44,194 nucleotides of DNA from Saprospiraceae bacterium. Lineage in GTDB: Bacteria; Bacteroidota; Bacteroidia; Chitinophagales; Saprospiraceae. The first letter of the stretch is position 1, and every line of letters starts with the position of its first letter. Positions 6,892 through 15,447 of the stretch are shown piece by piece. The notes beneath the pieces are model-generated. The model ran no database searches, was not told the origin of the DNA, and was given only the letters and a program-made list of their open reading frames with translations. Position numbers and translations under genes: made by a program. The stretch lies in NCBI GenBank assembly GCA_020629515.1, contig JAHDDE010000029.1:1-44194 (forward strand), in the 5' to 3' direction.

Positions 6892-8577
6892 ATGAAAGAA
6901 AATATAGAGATTAACAATTTGGACTTCTATTCATTCTTTACCAAATATTCATTAATGGATGAATATGGCTTTAGCTATGGCTTGTTAAGTCGAATTTTCC
7001 GAAAAGTACTACCTGTTATCCCAGAGCGACATACCATCGAATACTATTTGGATAACAATAATAAATGGCAAGGCGAATCAGGAATTGATATAGAGGCAGT
7101 AACAAAAGGAAATATTAATATTTCAAAACAATTAGATTTAGCGATCAAGGCACTTTGCTCAAAGGTCATTGCTTTTGGACTTGATAATAATTTGAAAGCT
7201 AAATTTGTACATCTCGACTTAGAAGACTCGATTCTTGAAAAATTTTTAGACCAAATTGGAGCCACTTCTGACTTTAATGTCGATGAAATCGATTTAATAT
7301 ACTCGTTAGAACAAATTGAGTTATTAATAATCAGGTTGCGTCAGTATAAAAACAAAATAGGAACCAACTTCCATCTTACCCTTTCAACAAGAAGAATATT
7401 AGAATATATAGAAAGAACAAAAGAACTGCTCGAATTAAGAAAAAACATTAATTCAAAAAGCCATTGGAATAAGCTGTTTAATGATTATCGAGAATATTCT
7501 AAAACTAAGAATAGTTTAAGAAAATATGTCAATCGACATACAGATTTAGTTGCCTTAGAAATAGTAGAACATACCTCGAATAAAGGCCAAAAATATATTG
7601 CAGAAAACTGGGCAGAATATAAAAGTTTTTTTGTGCGATCATTACTTGGTGGTGGGCTCATAGCTTTATTTGCATTCGTTAAGATCATGATCGAATCTTA
7701 TAAGCTATCATCAGTTTCGAATGCTTTCTATTTTAGCATAAATTATGCATTCTGCTTCATCATTGTAAAACAATTCAATGGAATTATAGCCACCAAACAA
7801 CCGTCAATGACTGCATCTACTATAGCGAGACATATTGATAAACAAGATGACCTTATCATTGACTCTCATATGAGTATAACCATACTTATTCGTAAGGTCT
7901 TTAGAAGCCAATTTATTTCGCTCGTTGGTAATTTTTTAATGGCATTTTTTGTGGCGAGCCTTATCATAATAGTTTTCGATTATTTCAAATTAGAGCTACT
8001 GGATATCATTAAGCCGCAATATCTTATTAAAAGTGTTTTGCCATCGTATCAACTATTGATGTATGCGATGATTGCGGGATTTTTTCTTGCACTTGCTGGA
8101 CTTATTTCAGGATATATTGATAATAAGTTAATCTTCTCAAAAATCCCCTATCGTATCGTGCACAGTAACGTATTCTGGCGCAGTCAAAAATTAGCTGATT
8201 ACATAGATCGCAAGGCTGGTTCTCTTGCAGGCAATATAGTTCTGGGAGCCCTTCTTGGTTCAGGGTTTTTATTTAGCAGTATTTTACCATTTCAAATAGA
8301 CATAAGGCATATAGCTTTTAGTGCCGCAAATGTGGGATATGCTTTATTTGATTTTGATCTAAAAACTATTTTAATGGCTTTTGCGGGCGTTGCCTTAATA
8401 GGCATGACTAATTTTATTGTGAGTTTTTCATTGACTCTTTATTTAGCACTAAAATCAAGAGGAGCAAAACCTACAATAGTTCCCAAGATCATTAAAAGAG
8501 TAATAATAGATTTTATAAATAATCCTTCATTATACTTTTTTAAAATTGACGATAAGTTCTCTAATGTCAAAACATGA
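6892..8577 (+). CDS. Gcr-type 'site-specific recombinase' family membrane protein
   Basis: A 561-residue protein with a soluble helical N-terminal half (1-240) and a C-terminal membrane half with about six helices, for example SLLGGGLIALFAFVKIMI (250-267), FYFSINYAFCFIIVKQF (279-295) and MYAMIAGFFLALAGLISGYI. The QPSMTAS motif (303-309) after the second helix is what I associate with the SpecificRecomb/Gcr family (Pfam PF10136). The family name comes from an old neisserial annotation; the membrane topology and lack of a recombinase active site make DNA recombination unlikely. It stands alone on the plus strand between divergent hsp20 and convergent TPR genes. An inverted repeat precedes it. 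The real function is unknown. Confidence 0.7.
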   Translation: MKENIEINNLDFYSFFTKYSLMDEYGFSYGLLSRIFRKVLPVIPERHTIEYYLDNNNKWQGESGIDIEAVTKGNINISKQLDLAIKALCSKVIAFGLDNNLKAKFVHLDLEDSILEKFLDQIGATSDFNVDEIDLIYSLEQIELLIIRLRQYKNKIGTNFHLTLSTRRILEYIERTKELLELRKNINSKSHWNKLFNDYREYSKTKNSLRKYVNRHTDLVALEIVEHTSNKGQKYIAENWAEYKSFFVRSLLGGGLIALFAFVKIMIESYKLSSVSNAFYFSINYAFCFIIVKQFNGIIATKQPSMTASTIARHIDKQDDLIIDSHMSITILIRKVFRSQFISLVGNFLMAFFVASLIIIVFDYFKLELLDIIKPQYLIKSVLPSYQLLMYAMIAGFFLALAGLISGYIDNKLIFSKIPYRIVHSNVFWRSQKLADYIDRKAGSLAGNIVLGALLGSGFLFSSILPFQIDIRHIAFSAANVGYALFDFDLKTILMAFAGVALIGMTNFIVSFSLTLYLALKSRGAKPTIVPKIIKRVIIDFINNPSLYFFKIDDKFSNVKT

Positions 8578-8654
8578 GAATTGAGTAGATATACCTTGTC
8601 GTATCAAGTTAAGATACGGATCAGCACTTTATTATTTAATCGTTGACTAAACAA

Positions 8655-8682
8655 AATAGGGAGAGACTGTTCTCTCCCTATT
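8655..8682 (-). terminator. Intrinsic terminator of the TPR gene
   Basis: A 12-bp perfect stem (AATAGGGAGAGA / TCTCTCCCTATT, arms 8655-8666 and 8671-8682) with a 4-base loop. On the minus strand the stem is followed by TTGTTT, placing a weak T-run downstream of the TPR gene. It may also stop transcription from the plus-strand Gcr-like gene. Confidence 0.75.
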
Positions 8683-8704
8683 AACCAATTAGCTTACTGC
8701 TATT

Positions 8705-9886
8705 CTATAAATTTTGACAAGTTTGGGTTATAAGTGTTGCCCTACTATTACTATATCCAAGCTCCTGAGCTTTATAAATATTCTCACACCCGTTCACCTC
8801 ATCCTGATTTAATAAATAAGCTAAACCTAAATTGTGTAGCCCTGCAGAATCATTAGGATACCAAGCCAAATAATCTTCAAAGTCGTTGATGCTTTGCTCG
8901 TATGAACCATAACTCAAGTGTATACCACCTCTCAAGAAATAATTTTCTAATTTTTCAGGTGATTCCGCAATCGACTCGTTAATCATTTCTAAGGCCAAAT
9001 CATAATCTCCTAATGATTGCATTAATATGGCGTAGTTACTCGTAGCGGCATGAAATCCTCTATTCATATTTATGGCCAATTTATAATACTTCTTTGCATC
9101 AAAAAGATTTCCAGTATTCTCAGATAATAAAGCTTTAGTGAAATAAAATGTAGCTATATCTGCATTCAATGCAATAGCTTTGTGAAGGGCTTGTTTTGCC
9201 ATTTCATTTTCTCCCAACAACTTATGGCAGACTGACTTATTGTGAAAAGCCAGAGCAAACTCAGGATTATGAATTGTAGCTAATGTAAATAGATCTAAAG
9301 CCTCCTCAATATCTCCTTTCTTGAGAGCAATCAACCCTTTAATATCAAAAATCAACCCCGTGTTGCTCAGATATACATCAACTTCCTCTATTATTTCCTC
9401 TGCTTTCTTCAAGTCATTGATGATTAAATGCTGAATTGCCATCGTGATTAAAGAGTCTTGGATTTCACCCATATCAAATGATTTTATATACAAGGCGTAC
9501 CCTTTGGTATTGATAGGAGACTTATACAAACTATATGAATCCTTTTTTATCCAGTCATAGTCATATTTTTTCTGCGAAGTGATTTTATTAACAAATCCTT
9601 CTTGTTTATACACGAGGTAAAGTGGATCTAAGATTCGAGCCATCGAAATGTCTTCTTGACTCTTCACGTTTTTGCCGATCATACCATAGACTTGCGCTCT
9701 CTTGACATAAGCTTCTCTGGAGTCAGGATATTGTTCTATATGATTGGTTAGGGTATTAATTGCATCTAAATAATTGCCTTGAGACAAATGATTGTCTGCC
9801 ATTTCTAAATGGTTCAATACTTGACCAAAAATGGCATTGACAAAAAGACTGACAAAGACTATTCCTGTCATTATTGTTTTATACAT
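8705..9886 (-). CDS. Exported TPR-repeat protein
   Basis: A 393-residue protein starting at the ATG at 9884-9886 (MYKTIMTGIVFVSLFV...), which gives a normal signal peptide ending near FGQ; 12 further in-frame codons upstream are unlikely to be used. The mature part is a chain of tetratricopeptide repeats: MADNHLSQGNYLDAINTL, then AYVKRAQVYGMIGK, AFHNKSVCHKLLGENEMAKQ, ATSNYAILMQSLGDYDLALE and LHNLGLAYLLNQDEVNGCEN. TPR arrays act as scaffolds for protein-protein contacts; the partner is unknown. A terminator sits at its 3' end and another between it and the upstream prohibitin gene, so it is probably its own transcript. Confidence 0.85.
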   Translation of the reverse strand: MYKTIMTGIVFVSLFVNAIFGQVLNHLEMADNHLSQGNYLDAINTLTNHIEQYPDSREAYVKRAQVYGMIGKNVKSQEDISMARILDPLYLVYKQEGFVNKITSQKKYDYDWIKKDSYSLYKSPINTKGYALYIKSFDMGEIQDSLITMAIQHLIINDLKKAEEIIEEVDVYLSNTGLIFDIKGLIALKKGDIEEALDLFTLATIHNPEFALAFHNKSVCHKLLGENEMAKQALHKAIALNADIATFYFTKALLSENTGNLFDAKKYYKLAINMNRGFHAATSNYAILMQSLGDYDLALEMINESIAESPEKLENYFLRGGIHLSYGSYEQSINDFEDYLAWYPNDSAGLHNLGLAYLLNQDEVNGCENIYKAQELGYSNSRATLITQTCQNL

Positions 9887-9907
9887 AACTTTTAATTTTT
9901 TGATAAA

Positions 9908-9930
9908 AGGGGCTATACACATTAGCCCCT
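9908..9930 (-). terminator. Intrinsic terminator between prohibitin and TPR genes
   Basis: An 8-bp stem (AGGGGCTA / TAGCCCCT, 9908-9915 and 9923-9930) with a 7-base loop, followed on the minus strand by TTTTATCAAAAAA. It lies 33 bases past the prohibitin-like stop codon and 22 bases before the TPR start, so it should end the sigma/prohibitin transcript. Confidence 0.65.
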
Positions 9931-9962
9931 ATATGTACATGGATTGATTGAAATTCTAATTC

Positions 9963-10748
9963 TTAATTATCATCGTTTAGGATAATTGGCATATCCCCAT
10001 CAGAGATGATCACCTTTGCATTATTTGAATTTGCCAGTTTATCAAACGCTTCTATAGACTTGAATTGTAATATTTTCTCATCGAGTCCTTCTGCTATAAT
10101 GATCTGAGCATCCCTTATACCTTTGGCTTCAATCCGTTTTTGTTCGGCCTTTCTTTCTGCCTGCTGCAATACAAATTGCATCCTAAGTGCTTGCTGCTCG
10201 GCCTCCAATTTTTGCTCAATGGCATTGGAAAGACTTGATGGCAACTTTATACTCTTAAGTAGTACCGACTGAATGACTATACCTTCTTTTTCTAAGTAAT
10301 CCATCATCCTTTCCTTGATAGCCAGTTCAATCTGTGAACGCTCACCAGTATGCATATCCTTGGCATAGTAATTGGCTGATATGTCTGCTACCGCCGATCT
10401 AAATACAGGGAGGATCACATTTTCTTCATAATCCGTCCCAATATTCCTTAGTAATTCTGGGACCTTACTTTCTCTCACATTATACAATATGCTCACATCA
10501 GATAAAATATTTAATCCTTCCTTAGAGGGAATACTCAGACCTACTTCCAGATTTTCGGTTTGGGTCGATACTTTAATAACTTGTGCAAATAAGGGATTAT
10601 ACACTCTGAGCCCTTCTGTATATCCTTTGTCCGCATATTTCCCAAATTTTCTCTTTACTCCTACTTCCCCCTGTTTAATCGTTACACAACTGGAAAGTGA
10701 GAGCAGTATTACTAATGGAATAACCAGTATTTTGAAATAACCTCTCAT
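9963..10748 (-). CDS. Prohibitin/SPFH-domain lipoprotein
   Basis: A 261-residue SPFH (stomatin/prohibitin) protein. The leader ends in a lipobox LSSC (Cys21), so it is probably lipid-anchored rather than inserted by an N-terminal helix. The SPFH domain covers about 25-190: GEVGVKRKFGKYADKG, LEVGLSIPSKEGLNILSDVS, then VFRSAVADISANYYAKD and IKLPSSLSNAIEQKLEAEQQ. A helical, Glu/Arg-rich coiled region (190-215) and the IIIAEGLDEKILQFKSIEAF segment match the prohibitin C-terminal part. The family forms large membrane-bound rings that organise lipids or protect proteases. It follows an ECF sigma factor gene by 37 bases, likely in one transcript. Confidence 0.88.
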   Translation of the reverse strand: MRGYFKILVIPLVILLSLSSCVTIKQGEVGVKRKFGKYADKGYTEGLRVYNPLFAQVIKVSTQTENLEVGLSIPSKEGLNILSDVSILYNVRESKVPELLRNIGTDYEENVILPVFRSAVADISANYYAKDMHTGERSQIELAIKERMMDYLEKEGIVIQSVLLKSIKLPSSLSNAIEQKLEAEQQALRMQFVLQQAERKAEQKRIEAKGIRDAQIIIAEGLDEKILQFKSIEAFDKLANSNNAKVIISDGDMPIILNDDN

Positions 10749-10785
10749 AATTCTTGATTTATATTTTTAAATAATAGATTAATTT

Positions 10786-11271
10786 CTAATTCAATATTTC
10801 ACTTTCACGAAGTTTATCTCTCAACTCCTTTCTCCCAAGATGAATTCTACTTTTGACCGTACCTAACGGAAGGTTCAAATGCGCAGCAATTTCTTCATAA
10901 CTAAATCCTGCGATGCACATTTCTATTACACTTTTATACTTAGGATTTAGACTTGACATCTCATTATTGATTTCTTCAATTGAGAGATTAGAAAGTGAAT
11001 AATTCACTTCGGTCGGTGTGCAGGTAGTAGTCTGAATTGTTTCAATTGGAGTAGTATAAAATTTCTTTTTTCTGTACTCATTGATAAATGTGTTACGCAT
11101 TATCGTTGATAACCACGCCTTCAAGTTAGTACCAGGTTTAAATTGATAAAACTTTGCAAGGGCTTTATAAACAGTCTCTTGATAGAGATCTTGAGCGTTG
11201 TCTTTGTCTCTTGCAAATGTAAAAGCTAATTGACGCAGATAAGAGTTGTATGGACTTATTTCGTGATACAT
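10786..11271 (-). CDS. RNA polymerase sigma factor, ECF family
   Basis: A 161-residue extracytoplasmic-function sigma factor that would direct RNA polymerase to a small regulon. Region 2 is at about 8-72 (AFTFARDKDNAQDLYQETVY, then AWLSTIMRNTFINEYRKKKF), and region 4 at about 100-155 with a helix-turn-helix (YEEIAAHLNLPLGTVKSRIH). Length is normal. No anti-sigma gene is adjacent; the next gene downstream is the prohibitin-like lipoprotein, so the sigma factor may be controlled by its own expression level or by a distant partner. A hairpin near 11406-11438 separates it from the isocitrate dehydrogenase gene upstream. Confidence 0.94.
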   Translation of the reverse strand: MYHEISPYNSYLRQLAFTFARDKDNAQDLYQETVYKALAKFYQFKPGTNLKAWLSTIMRNTFINEYRKKKFYTTPIETIQTTTCTPTEVNYSLSNLSIEEINNEMSSLNPKYKSVIEMCIAGFSYEEIAAHLNLPLGTVKSRIHLGRKELRDKLRESEILN

Positions 11272-11405
11272 GATAATTATCTTTTGTTAGTTTTACTTAC
11301 TTATATTTTTGTTATACTTTCATTTATAATAAAACGTACTAACATTATTTTTGTTTAGGTACTTACATCTCTTTTTGAAAAAACTTGAAATATCTTTTCC
11401 AAAGA

Positions 11406-11438
11406 GGGGATAATTATAAGGTTCTCATAATTATCCCC
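11406..11438 (-). terminator. Hairpin downstream of isocitrate dehydrogenase gene
   Basis: A 12-bp perfect stem (GGGGATAATTAT / ATAATTATCCCC, 11406-11417 and 11427-11438) with a 9-base loop, about 92 bases past the icd stop on the minus strand. The following minus-strand bases (TCTTTGG) are only weakly T-rich, so it may be a terminator or an mRNA 3'-end stabilising hairpin. Confidence 0.55.
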
Positions 11439-11530
11439 CTGACTTTAACTTATGCTATAGGCCACTTGAAGAATTCTAATTATCTCAAGTATTTTGTACA
11501 GAGATATTGCCATATTATCAATCCTATATG

Positions 11531-13018
11531 TTACTCACCTTGACCTAAAGAAAACCCTCTGAGGCCATCAAAATGGTATAAATTTTCGGTCTTGACTACA
11601 TCAAAACCCCCTTCATATAATGCTTGCAATAATTCTAAGATATCAATATGAGTATATTTAGTATCATCGTTTTTTGGGAGAAAGCGACATCTCCAATGAT
11701 CCGTACAATACGTAAATTTATTTCCTTTAGGATACACCTTTACTCCTCTATTAGTGATCATCTTAAGCCTTGAGTTCACATTTGTTAACTGCGTTAATTT
11801 ATCACCTATTAGAGTAGCATCATCTCCTTGCCAATCCAAGAAAACATCAATCCCGACTAATTTCTTTTGCTCAGTTGGTCTTTTATACTTTGGAATACTA
11901 ATTTTCCCTTCATTCTTAAGATTCAATGCTTTCAAATGCCTGGGACTTTGACCCAACCTCTCAATAATAGCTTGAGTAAAATCTTGTGTTCCTACACGTT
12001 TTTTACTCCATCCCTCTTGATAGATATCTGCAGTATGTATCCCATCTTCTATGGTTCTAAGTAATGCATTCTTGATCTTTTTTGCCACATCCAACTGACC
12101 AATATGTATTAACATCATAACCGCCGCATTAATTAATCCTGTTGGATTTGCGATATTTTGATCAGCAATATCAGGTGCAGATCCATGTATAGCTTCAAAC
12201 ATAGCCACATTAGAACCTACATTGGCGGACCCTGCCAACCCTACAGACCCTGAAGACTCTGCCACTATATCTGACAAAATATCTCCATAAAGATTGCTGG
12301 TTACAACTACATCATAACGCTCTGGATAACTGGCCAATTTAGCAGCTCCTATATCAATTATTTCAGTTTGAGAAACTATCTCGGGATATTCTACGGATAA
12401 CTCATCAAATACTTTGTGAAACAAACCATCCGTGAGCTTCATAATATTATCCTTAACCATGCAGGTCACTTTTTTTCGTTTATGCATTTTTGCATATTCA
12501 AAAGCGTATCTGATTATTTTTTCACACCCTGGACGCGTGATCAGTTTCAAGCATTGCACCACATCTTGTGTTTGCTGATGCTCGATACCAGCATAGAGAT
12601 CTTCTTCATTTTCTCTAATTATTACCACATCCATATTACTATGAACTGTCGAAACGTATGGTTCCATTGATCGTACCGGTCGTACATTAGCGAATAAGCC
12701 TAAGGACTTTCTCAATGTTACATTAAGACTCTTATACCCTTTACCTTGTGGGGTAGTAATCGGAGCCTTTAATAAAATCCTACAATCATCAATGGTCTGC
12801 CAAGCACTACTATCTATACCTGAAGTATTTCCATCCAAATAGACCTGCCTACCTAACTTTATCGGATGAAAATCCACATTTGCTCTAGCAGCATTTAATA
12901 TTCTAATAGTAGATTGCATTATCTCAGGTCCAATGCCATCACCATAGGCCACCGCTACTTTTGTAGAAATATCCGATACTTTAGGTTGACTATTAGAATG
13001 TTTAATGAGAGTATCCAT
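11531..13018 (-). CDS. icd: Isocitrate dehydrogenase, type II (Thermus/Rickettsia-like)
   Basis: A 495-residue enzyme oxidising isocitrate to 2-oxoglutarate and CO2 in the citric acid cycle, cytoplasmic. The N-terminal catalytic part (about 18-350) shows VAVAYGDGIGPEIM, the substrate loop LNVTLRKSLGLFANVRPV, IRENEEDLYAGIEH, the metal-binding YGDILSDIVAESSGSVGLA, and the cofactor loop HGSAPDIADQNIANPTGLIN. A C-terminal extension of about 120 residues (GIDVFLDWQGD to the end) is typical of the two-domain type II form of about 480-500 residues rather than the 416-residue E. coli form. Cofactor (NADP versus NAD) cannot be fixed by eye. Two small genes lie upstream in the same direction, with a divergent LysR regulator beyond. 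Confidence 0.93.
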   Translation of the reverse strand: MDTLIKHSNSQPKVSDISTKVAVAYGDGIGPEIMQSTIRILNAARANVDFHPIKLGRQVYLDGNTSGIDSSAWQTIDDCRILLKAPITTPQGKGYKSLNVTLRKSLGLFANVRPVRSMEPYVSTVHSNMDVVIIRENEEDLYAGIEHQQTQDVVQCLKLITRPGCEKIIRYAFEYAKMHKRKKVTCMVKDNIMKLTDGLFHKVFDELSVEYPEIVSQTEIIDIGAAKLASYPERYDVVVTSNLYGDILSDIVAESSGSVGLAGSANVGSNVAMFEAIHGSAPDIADQNIANPTGLINAAVMMLIHIGQLDVAKKIKNALLRTIEDGIHTADIYQEGWSKKRVGTQDFTQAIIERLGQSPRHLKALNLKNEGKISIPKYKRPTEQKKLVGIDVFLDWQGDDATLIGDKLTQLTNVNSRLKMITNRGVKVYPKGNKFTYCTDHWRCRFLPKNDDTKYTHIDILELLQALYEGGFDVVKTENLYHFDGLRGFSLGQGE

Positions 13019-13029
13019 ATAGATCTAAT

Positions 13030-13317
13030 TTATTTGGTGAGGTTTAATTCTATATTGATAGTGTCATCAATTTTCAATTCACAACCGCTTTGATGAGCTT
13101 TGTTGATCAAACTTGTTATGTCTTTTTTACGTGATTCTAATTTTTCAATTTGTCTATTTATTACATCTTGATCACAATTATGATCATGTATCCATTGAGA
13201 CAAATTTTTCAACTTCAAATTATTGATCTGATTGTTCAACGATTTGAGTATTAAATCTTTGACTTCACTTGGAGTAAAACTCCCTTTTAATAACTCTACA
13301 TTTTTCAAAGTTTCCAT
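13030..13317 (-). CDS. Small soluble protein, function unknown
   Basis: A 95-residue ORF with ATG at 13315-13317, ending 11 bases before the icd start, so probably co-transcribed with it. It is helical and charged (SQWIHDHNCDQDVINRQIEK), with no leader or membrane segment and two cysteines. I do not recognise a family. Its 5' end overlaps the 3' end of the upstream membrane-protein ORF by 53 bases in another frame. Confidence 0.55.
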   Translation of the reverse strand: METLKNVELLKGSFTPSEVKDLILKSLNNQINNLKLKNLSQWIHDHNCDQDVINRQIEKLESRKKDITSLINKAHQSGCELKIDDTINIELNLTK

Positions 13318-13570
13318 GATATTGATTTATATTAATTTTTAATTTTTTATAGCGAACCTTCTTGTTCGCCAAGTCCAAACCTGAAGTACACAAAATCACA
13401 AATAATGAGAGTAGTGACTCGATAACAAATAAATTGTAAATCAAACAAGAAGAAATCCAGATAGACAAAATCAATAAGATACCCGCGATTCGCCAACTAT
13501 TCTCATTAAGCCACAAACCGTTGCCAATCTCCTTTTTGATGTGATATGAAAGCTTTAAGATTCGGCCCAT
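13265..13570 (-). CDS. Small membrane protein, function unknown
   Basis: A 101-residue ORF from the ATG at 13568-13570 (MGRILKLSYHIKKE); the longer upstream extension is AT-rich non-coding sequence. Two membrane helices are predicted in about 27-70 (WRIAGILLILSIWISSCLIY, then LLSLFVILCTSGL), followed by a basic cytoplasmic tail. It precedes the 95-residue ORF and icd and is divergent from the LysR gene, so it may be the first gene of the LysR-controlled unit. The 53-base overlap with the next ORF is long; the basic tail may be longer than in related proteins, or one of the two ORFs is not translated. Confidence 0.5.
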   Translation of the reverse strand: MGRILKLSYHIKKEIGNGLWLNENSWRIAGILLILSIWISSCLIYNLFVIESLLSLFVILCTSGLDLANKKVRYKKLKININQYHGNFEKCRVIKREFYSK

Positions 13571-13648
13571 ATTTAATTTGTTTGATACAAAATTGGGACA
13601 AATTATACATATATTAAAATATATTATTTTTATATTTATTATAAACAT

Positions 13649-13772
13649 TATTTATAATTTTGTATTACTTATTACAAATAAATCTTTTCTTTATCTATAG
13701 AAATATTAACATATAACATTGATTTTCAATTGTTTAATTATATTTTATATTAACATTTACTACATATAGCTT
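13649..13772. promoter_or_regulatory. Divergent control region between icd unit and LysR gene
   Basis: A very AT-rich gap between the minus-strand membrane-protein/icd genes and the plus-strand LysR gene. It contains an exact 10-base direct repeat, ATATTAACAT at 13703-13712 and 13747-13756, spaced 44 bases start to start, about four helical turns. LysR proteins usually bind two sites in such divergent regions, so these are candidate operators. In DNA this AT-rich, a 10-base repeat could also arise by chance. Confidence 0.35.
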
Positions 13773-14681
13773 ATGAATTTCACCCTTCATCAATTAAGAA
13801 TATTTATAGAAGTAGCTCGTCAAGAAAATATTACGAAGGCGGCAGAAAATATGTATATGACCCAGCCAGCCCTCTCTATTCAGTTAAAAAAATTTCAAAG
13901 CCATTTCAATATTGCGTTATTTGAAAAAATTGGTAAACGCATATACATTACAGACTTTGGAAGATCGTTATTGGAAATAGCTAAAAACATTTTGGCAGAA
14001 GCTGACAATCTTAAGTATAAGACAAGAGAGTATGAAGGATTACTTACTGGAAAACTTTGGATCTCTTCAGCTTCAACAGGTAAGTATGTGATACCCTATT
14101 TTTTAAGTGAATTCATAAATAAACACAATGGAATTGATCTTAACTTGGATGTCTCTAATAAGACTCAAGTTATCAACAGCCTTAGGTTGAACAAAATTGA
14201 TTTCGCTATTGTGTCTACTATACCAGGAAACATCAAAGTACATGAAGAACAATTATTAGAAAATCAGCTTTTTTTGGTGAGTGGCACTGGTAATGATTCA
14301 AACAAGTCTCAACTTATCTATCGTGAAGAAGGTTCGGCCACAAGAACTGCGATGGAGCAATATTTTGGCACACCCGATAAAAGAAAAAGTATCGAACTAA
14401 CTTCAAACGAAGCTGTTAAACAAGCTGTAATTGCAAAATTAGGCATTTCTATACTCCCGCTAATCGGTATTAAAAATGAAATACTACAGAATCAACTAAA
14501 AATCATACCCTCTCCAGGACTCCCTATTGTCACCAATTGGAGGATGATATGGCTCAAAGAAAAAAAATTATCCCCTATTGCAGAAGCATATCTCGATTTT
14601 ATTAGAACTGAAAAACATGGTATTATTGAAAAATATTTTCAATGGTTTAAAGCATTTGATTTGGACAAATTAGACATTTGA
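13773..14681 (+). CDS. LysR-family transcriptional regulator
   Basis: A 302-residue LysR regulator. The N-terminal winged helix-turn-helix (1-60) reads LHQLRIFIEVARQENITKAA then QPALSIQLKKFQ. The C-terminal effector domain (about 90-295) is a periplasmic-binding-protein-like fold with LWISSASTGKYVIPYFLSEF and IDFAIVSTIPG, then EGSATRTAMEQYF and AVIAKLGISILPLIGI. This looks closest to CysB/CbbR-type members. It is divergent from the small membrane protein, 95-residue ORF and icd, which is the usual arrangement for a LysR protein and its target, so it may tune isocitrate dehydrogenase. The effector is unknown. Confidence 0.94.
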   Translation: MNFTLHQLRIFIEVARQENITKAAENMYMTQPALSIQLKKFQSHFNIALFEKIGKRIYITDFGRSLLEIAKNILAEADNLKYKTREYEGLLTGKLWISSASTGKYVIPYFLSEFINKHNGIDLNLDVSNKTQVINSLRLNKIDFAIVSTIPGNIKVHEEQLLENQLFLVSGTGNDSNKSQLIYREEGSATRTAMEQYFGTPDKRKSIELTSNEAVKQAVIAKLGISILPLIGIKNEILQNQLKIIPSPGLPIVTNWRMIWLKEKKLSPIAEAYLDFIRTEKHGIIEKYFQWFKAFDLDKLDI

Positions 14682-14886
14682 CTAAATGTGAGGTTAGGCC
14701 ACTAAACGTAAGCTATTCGCCAAAATAAATAGTTTGTAAATGGACGATATATGTTAATAGAAAAAAACCCAATTGTTAATTCTTATCACAACGCAAAGGC
14801 TCACAAAAAAAAATAAAAGGGCTATCAGGAACTTTGGTAACAAAATTGATTTTTATAGTCAATATGTCTTTTGATATTTTATATGA

Positions 14887-15444
14887 GGCTATACACCGAG
14901 ATATGCCTCATACGGCAGTGATGAGGGAAATAGATATGAGTGTGCCTGTGGTGATTATATAGATTTAGAAGGAAAGTTGCTTCTTAGATATACTCCAATA
15001 ACTAATTCAATTGATACAATATTTAATGAAAGCCTTAAGATGTATTTATTAGAAAAGAATGACAAGTTGACTTGGAAATCTATAGCTGGTGTCGATAGAT
15101 ACACAACAGATGGAAGGAAATGGATCAAACAGATTTCCCCTTATTTTGACTTTGCGTTAAAAACCTATATTCATAAAAACAAAATTTACTATCTAATTCT
15201 GGGGGATGATAATCTTTACTGTTTTGATCCTCAAACTGGATCAAACAAAAAACTCAATTTATTCTCCAACAAAACTTGGATAACAAATCTTCTAATCGAA
15301 GACGATCATTTTTTCGTTTCGACCAAAGAAGAAGGATTTTGGAGAATTGATAGATCAATAGAAAGTATTAAAAGCACTCTTATACCAAAAGATAAAAAAA
15401 ACAAGGGATTTAATGAATTGATAGAAATGGCTAAGAAATATTAA
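14887..15444 (+). pseudogene. 5'-disrupted gene with a beta-propeller-like segment
   Basis: The open frame runs back from the stop at 15442-15444 to just after TGA 14884-14886 without an ATG; only a TTG at 14977 could start it. The codons before that TTG are convincingly coding (YASYGSDEGNRYECACGDYI), so the true 5' end appears lost. Further upstream the same frame stays protein-like (RAIRNFGNKIDFYSQYVF) but carries two TGA codons, near 14875 and at 14884. The body contains NKIYYLILGDDNLYCFDPQT and HFFVSTKEEGFWRID, which look like blades of a WD/PQQ-type beta-propeller. It ends 3 bases before the VOC gene. Function unknown. Confidence 0.5.
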
Positions 15445-15447
15445 CCT

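Noticed and set aside
6892-8577. Taking the Gcr-type 'site-specific recombinase' as the integrase for the cassette array
   Set aside because: It is a polytopic membrane protein without tyrosine- or serine-recombinase motifs and lies 34 kb from the cassettes.
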